Shown here in pieces: positions 63,672 through 64,000 of a DNA stretch of 64,000 nucleotides. The notes beneath the pieces are model-generated. The model saw only the letters and a program-made list of their open reading frames with translations, was not told where the DNA came from and did not search any database. Position numbers and translations under genes: made by a program. Source of the stretch: an uncultured Alphaproteobacteria bacterium (lineage in GTDB: Bacteria > Pseudomonadota > Alphaproteobacteria > Methylaequorales > Methylaequoraceae); contig CACAYF010000003.1 in the NCBI GenBank assembly GCA_902536655.1, forward strand, positions 62,001-126,000, written 5' to 3'. The first letter of the stretch is position 1; each line of letters starts with the position of its first letter.

Positions 63672-64000
63672 ATGGATAAATTAAAAACATTAGAATCTAC
63701 CATCAGTCAGATAGAGAGAAACTTTGGCAAAGGCTCCGTCATGAAATTAGGAGAAAGAGAAGTGGTCGAAATTGACGCAATATCATCAGGTTCATTAAGT
63801 CTCGACGTAGCACTGGGCATCGGAGGATTACCAAAAGGTAGAATAGTTGAAATATACGGTCCCGAGAGTTCCGGTAAGACAACACTGGCACTTCATGTTA
63901 TTGCCGAAGCTCAAAAAAAAGGTGGAACATGTGCGTTTGTCGATGCTGAACATGCACTGGATCCAGTATACGCAAAGAAATTGGGTGTTAACACTGATGA
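63672..64000 (+). CDS. recA: Recombinase RecA, 5' part
   Basis: The right edge holds the first 109 codons: [59 protein letters not shown] (Walker A) and [19 protein letters not shown]. The gene continues past the window. RecA mediates homologous recombination and LexA cleavage; the SOS box upstream shows DNA-damage control. Confidence 0.97.
   Translation, partial: MDKLKTLESTISQIERNFGKGSVMKLGEREVVEIDAISSGSLSLDVALGIGGLPKGRIVEIYGPESSGKTTLALHVIAEAQKKGGTCAFVDAEHALDPVYAKKLGVNTD

Noticed and set aside
1-64000. CRISPR arrays, rRNA genes, replication origin
   Set aside because: No regularly spaced repeats, no rRNA-like sequence, and no DnaA-box cluster was noticed by eye.

Overview
The window is 64 kb of AT-rich, densely coded bacterial chromosome. 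Genes commonly overlap or are separated by a few bases, and proteins are biased to Lys, Ile, Asn and Phe. Several traits point to a streamlined, probably marine, alphaproteobacterium (Pelagibacterales/HIMB59-like): the infA-maf order, the short HisG, class II DAHP synthase, PurS/Q/L, a GrxD-BolA pair, PopZ-like proteins, an alphaproteobacterial DksA, and a GAAC-N7-GAAC SOS box in front of recA. The exact lineage cannot be fixed from this window.

Layout: (1) 1-0.5 kb, the 5' part of a dicarboxylate/amino-acid symporter, preceded by a tRNA-Thr-like cloverleaf. (2) 0.6-15.6 kb, core genes: an FMN glutamate-synthase-like protein, MazG, dcd, murA-hisG-hisD-infA-maf, tRNA-Phe, a GT2, a D-2-hydroxyacid dehydrogenase, sua5, gph, glmU-glmS. 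(3) 15.6-22 kb, a low-density accessory region of small secreted or membrane proteins, a methyltransferase, an M23 peptidase and gene remnants. It starts exactly at the glmS stop codon and carries three further copies of the glmS 3' end. (4) 22-35 kb, cysS, a YidD-GNAT fusion, DUF2237, flavin reductase, gor, class II DAHP synthase, nadE, gltX, cimA, trmJ, rpsD, GT2. (5) 35-41 kb, minus-strand grxD, bolA, purL-Q-S-C-B and map. (6) 41-46 kb, a CinA-like protein, PopZ-like proteins, a decayed gene, tRNA-Leu, a DsbA-like protein and a peptidase. (7) 46-51 kb, a nearly complete queuosine locus (queG, queC, queE, queD, queF, tgt, queA). (8) 51-53 kb, argE and nadK. (9) 53-62.4 kb, a molybdenum formate oxidation locus (moaA, fdhD, mobA, OFA transporter, fdsA, fdsGB). 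(10) 62.6-64 kb, gmhB, dksA and the 5' part of recA.

The formate region forms one functional unit. OFA brings in formate or oxalate. FdsA with FdsGB oxidises formate to CO2 and yields NADH. MoaA and MobA supply the molybdenum cofactor, and FdhD inserts sulfur. Its oddity is that FdsGB is continuous in frame with the N-terminal DNA-binding half of a tyrosine recombinase.

The most unusual points are: (a) repeated glmS 3' ends that differ from the real one almost only at third codon positions, which look like the scars of successive site-specific insertions of very small elements; (b) the integrase-FdsGB chimera, with att-like repeats upstream; (c) a tRNA-Thr-like leader whose acceptor strand overlaps the ribosome binding site of a symporter gene; (d) an nadE gene that appears to start at AUA; (e) a tRNA-guanine transglycosylase that has lost its three zinc cysteines; (f) a YidD-GNAT fusion.
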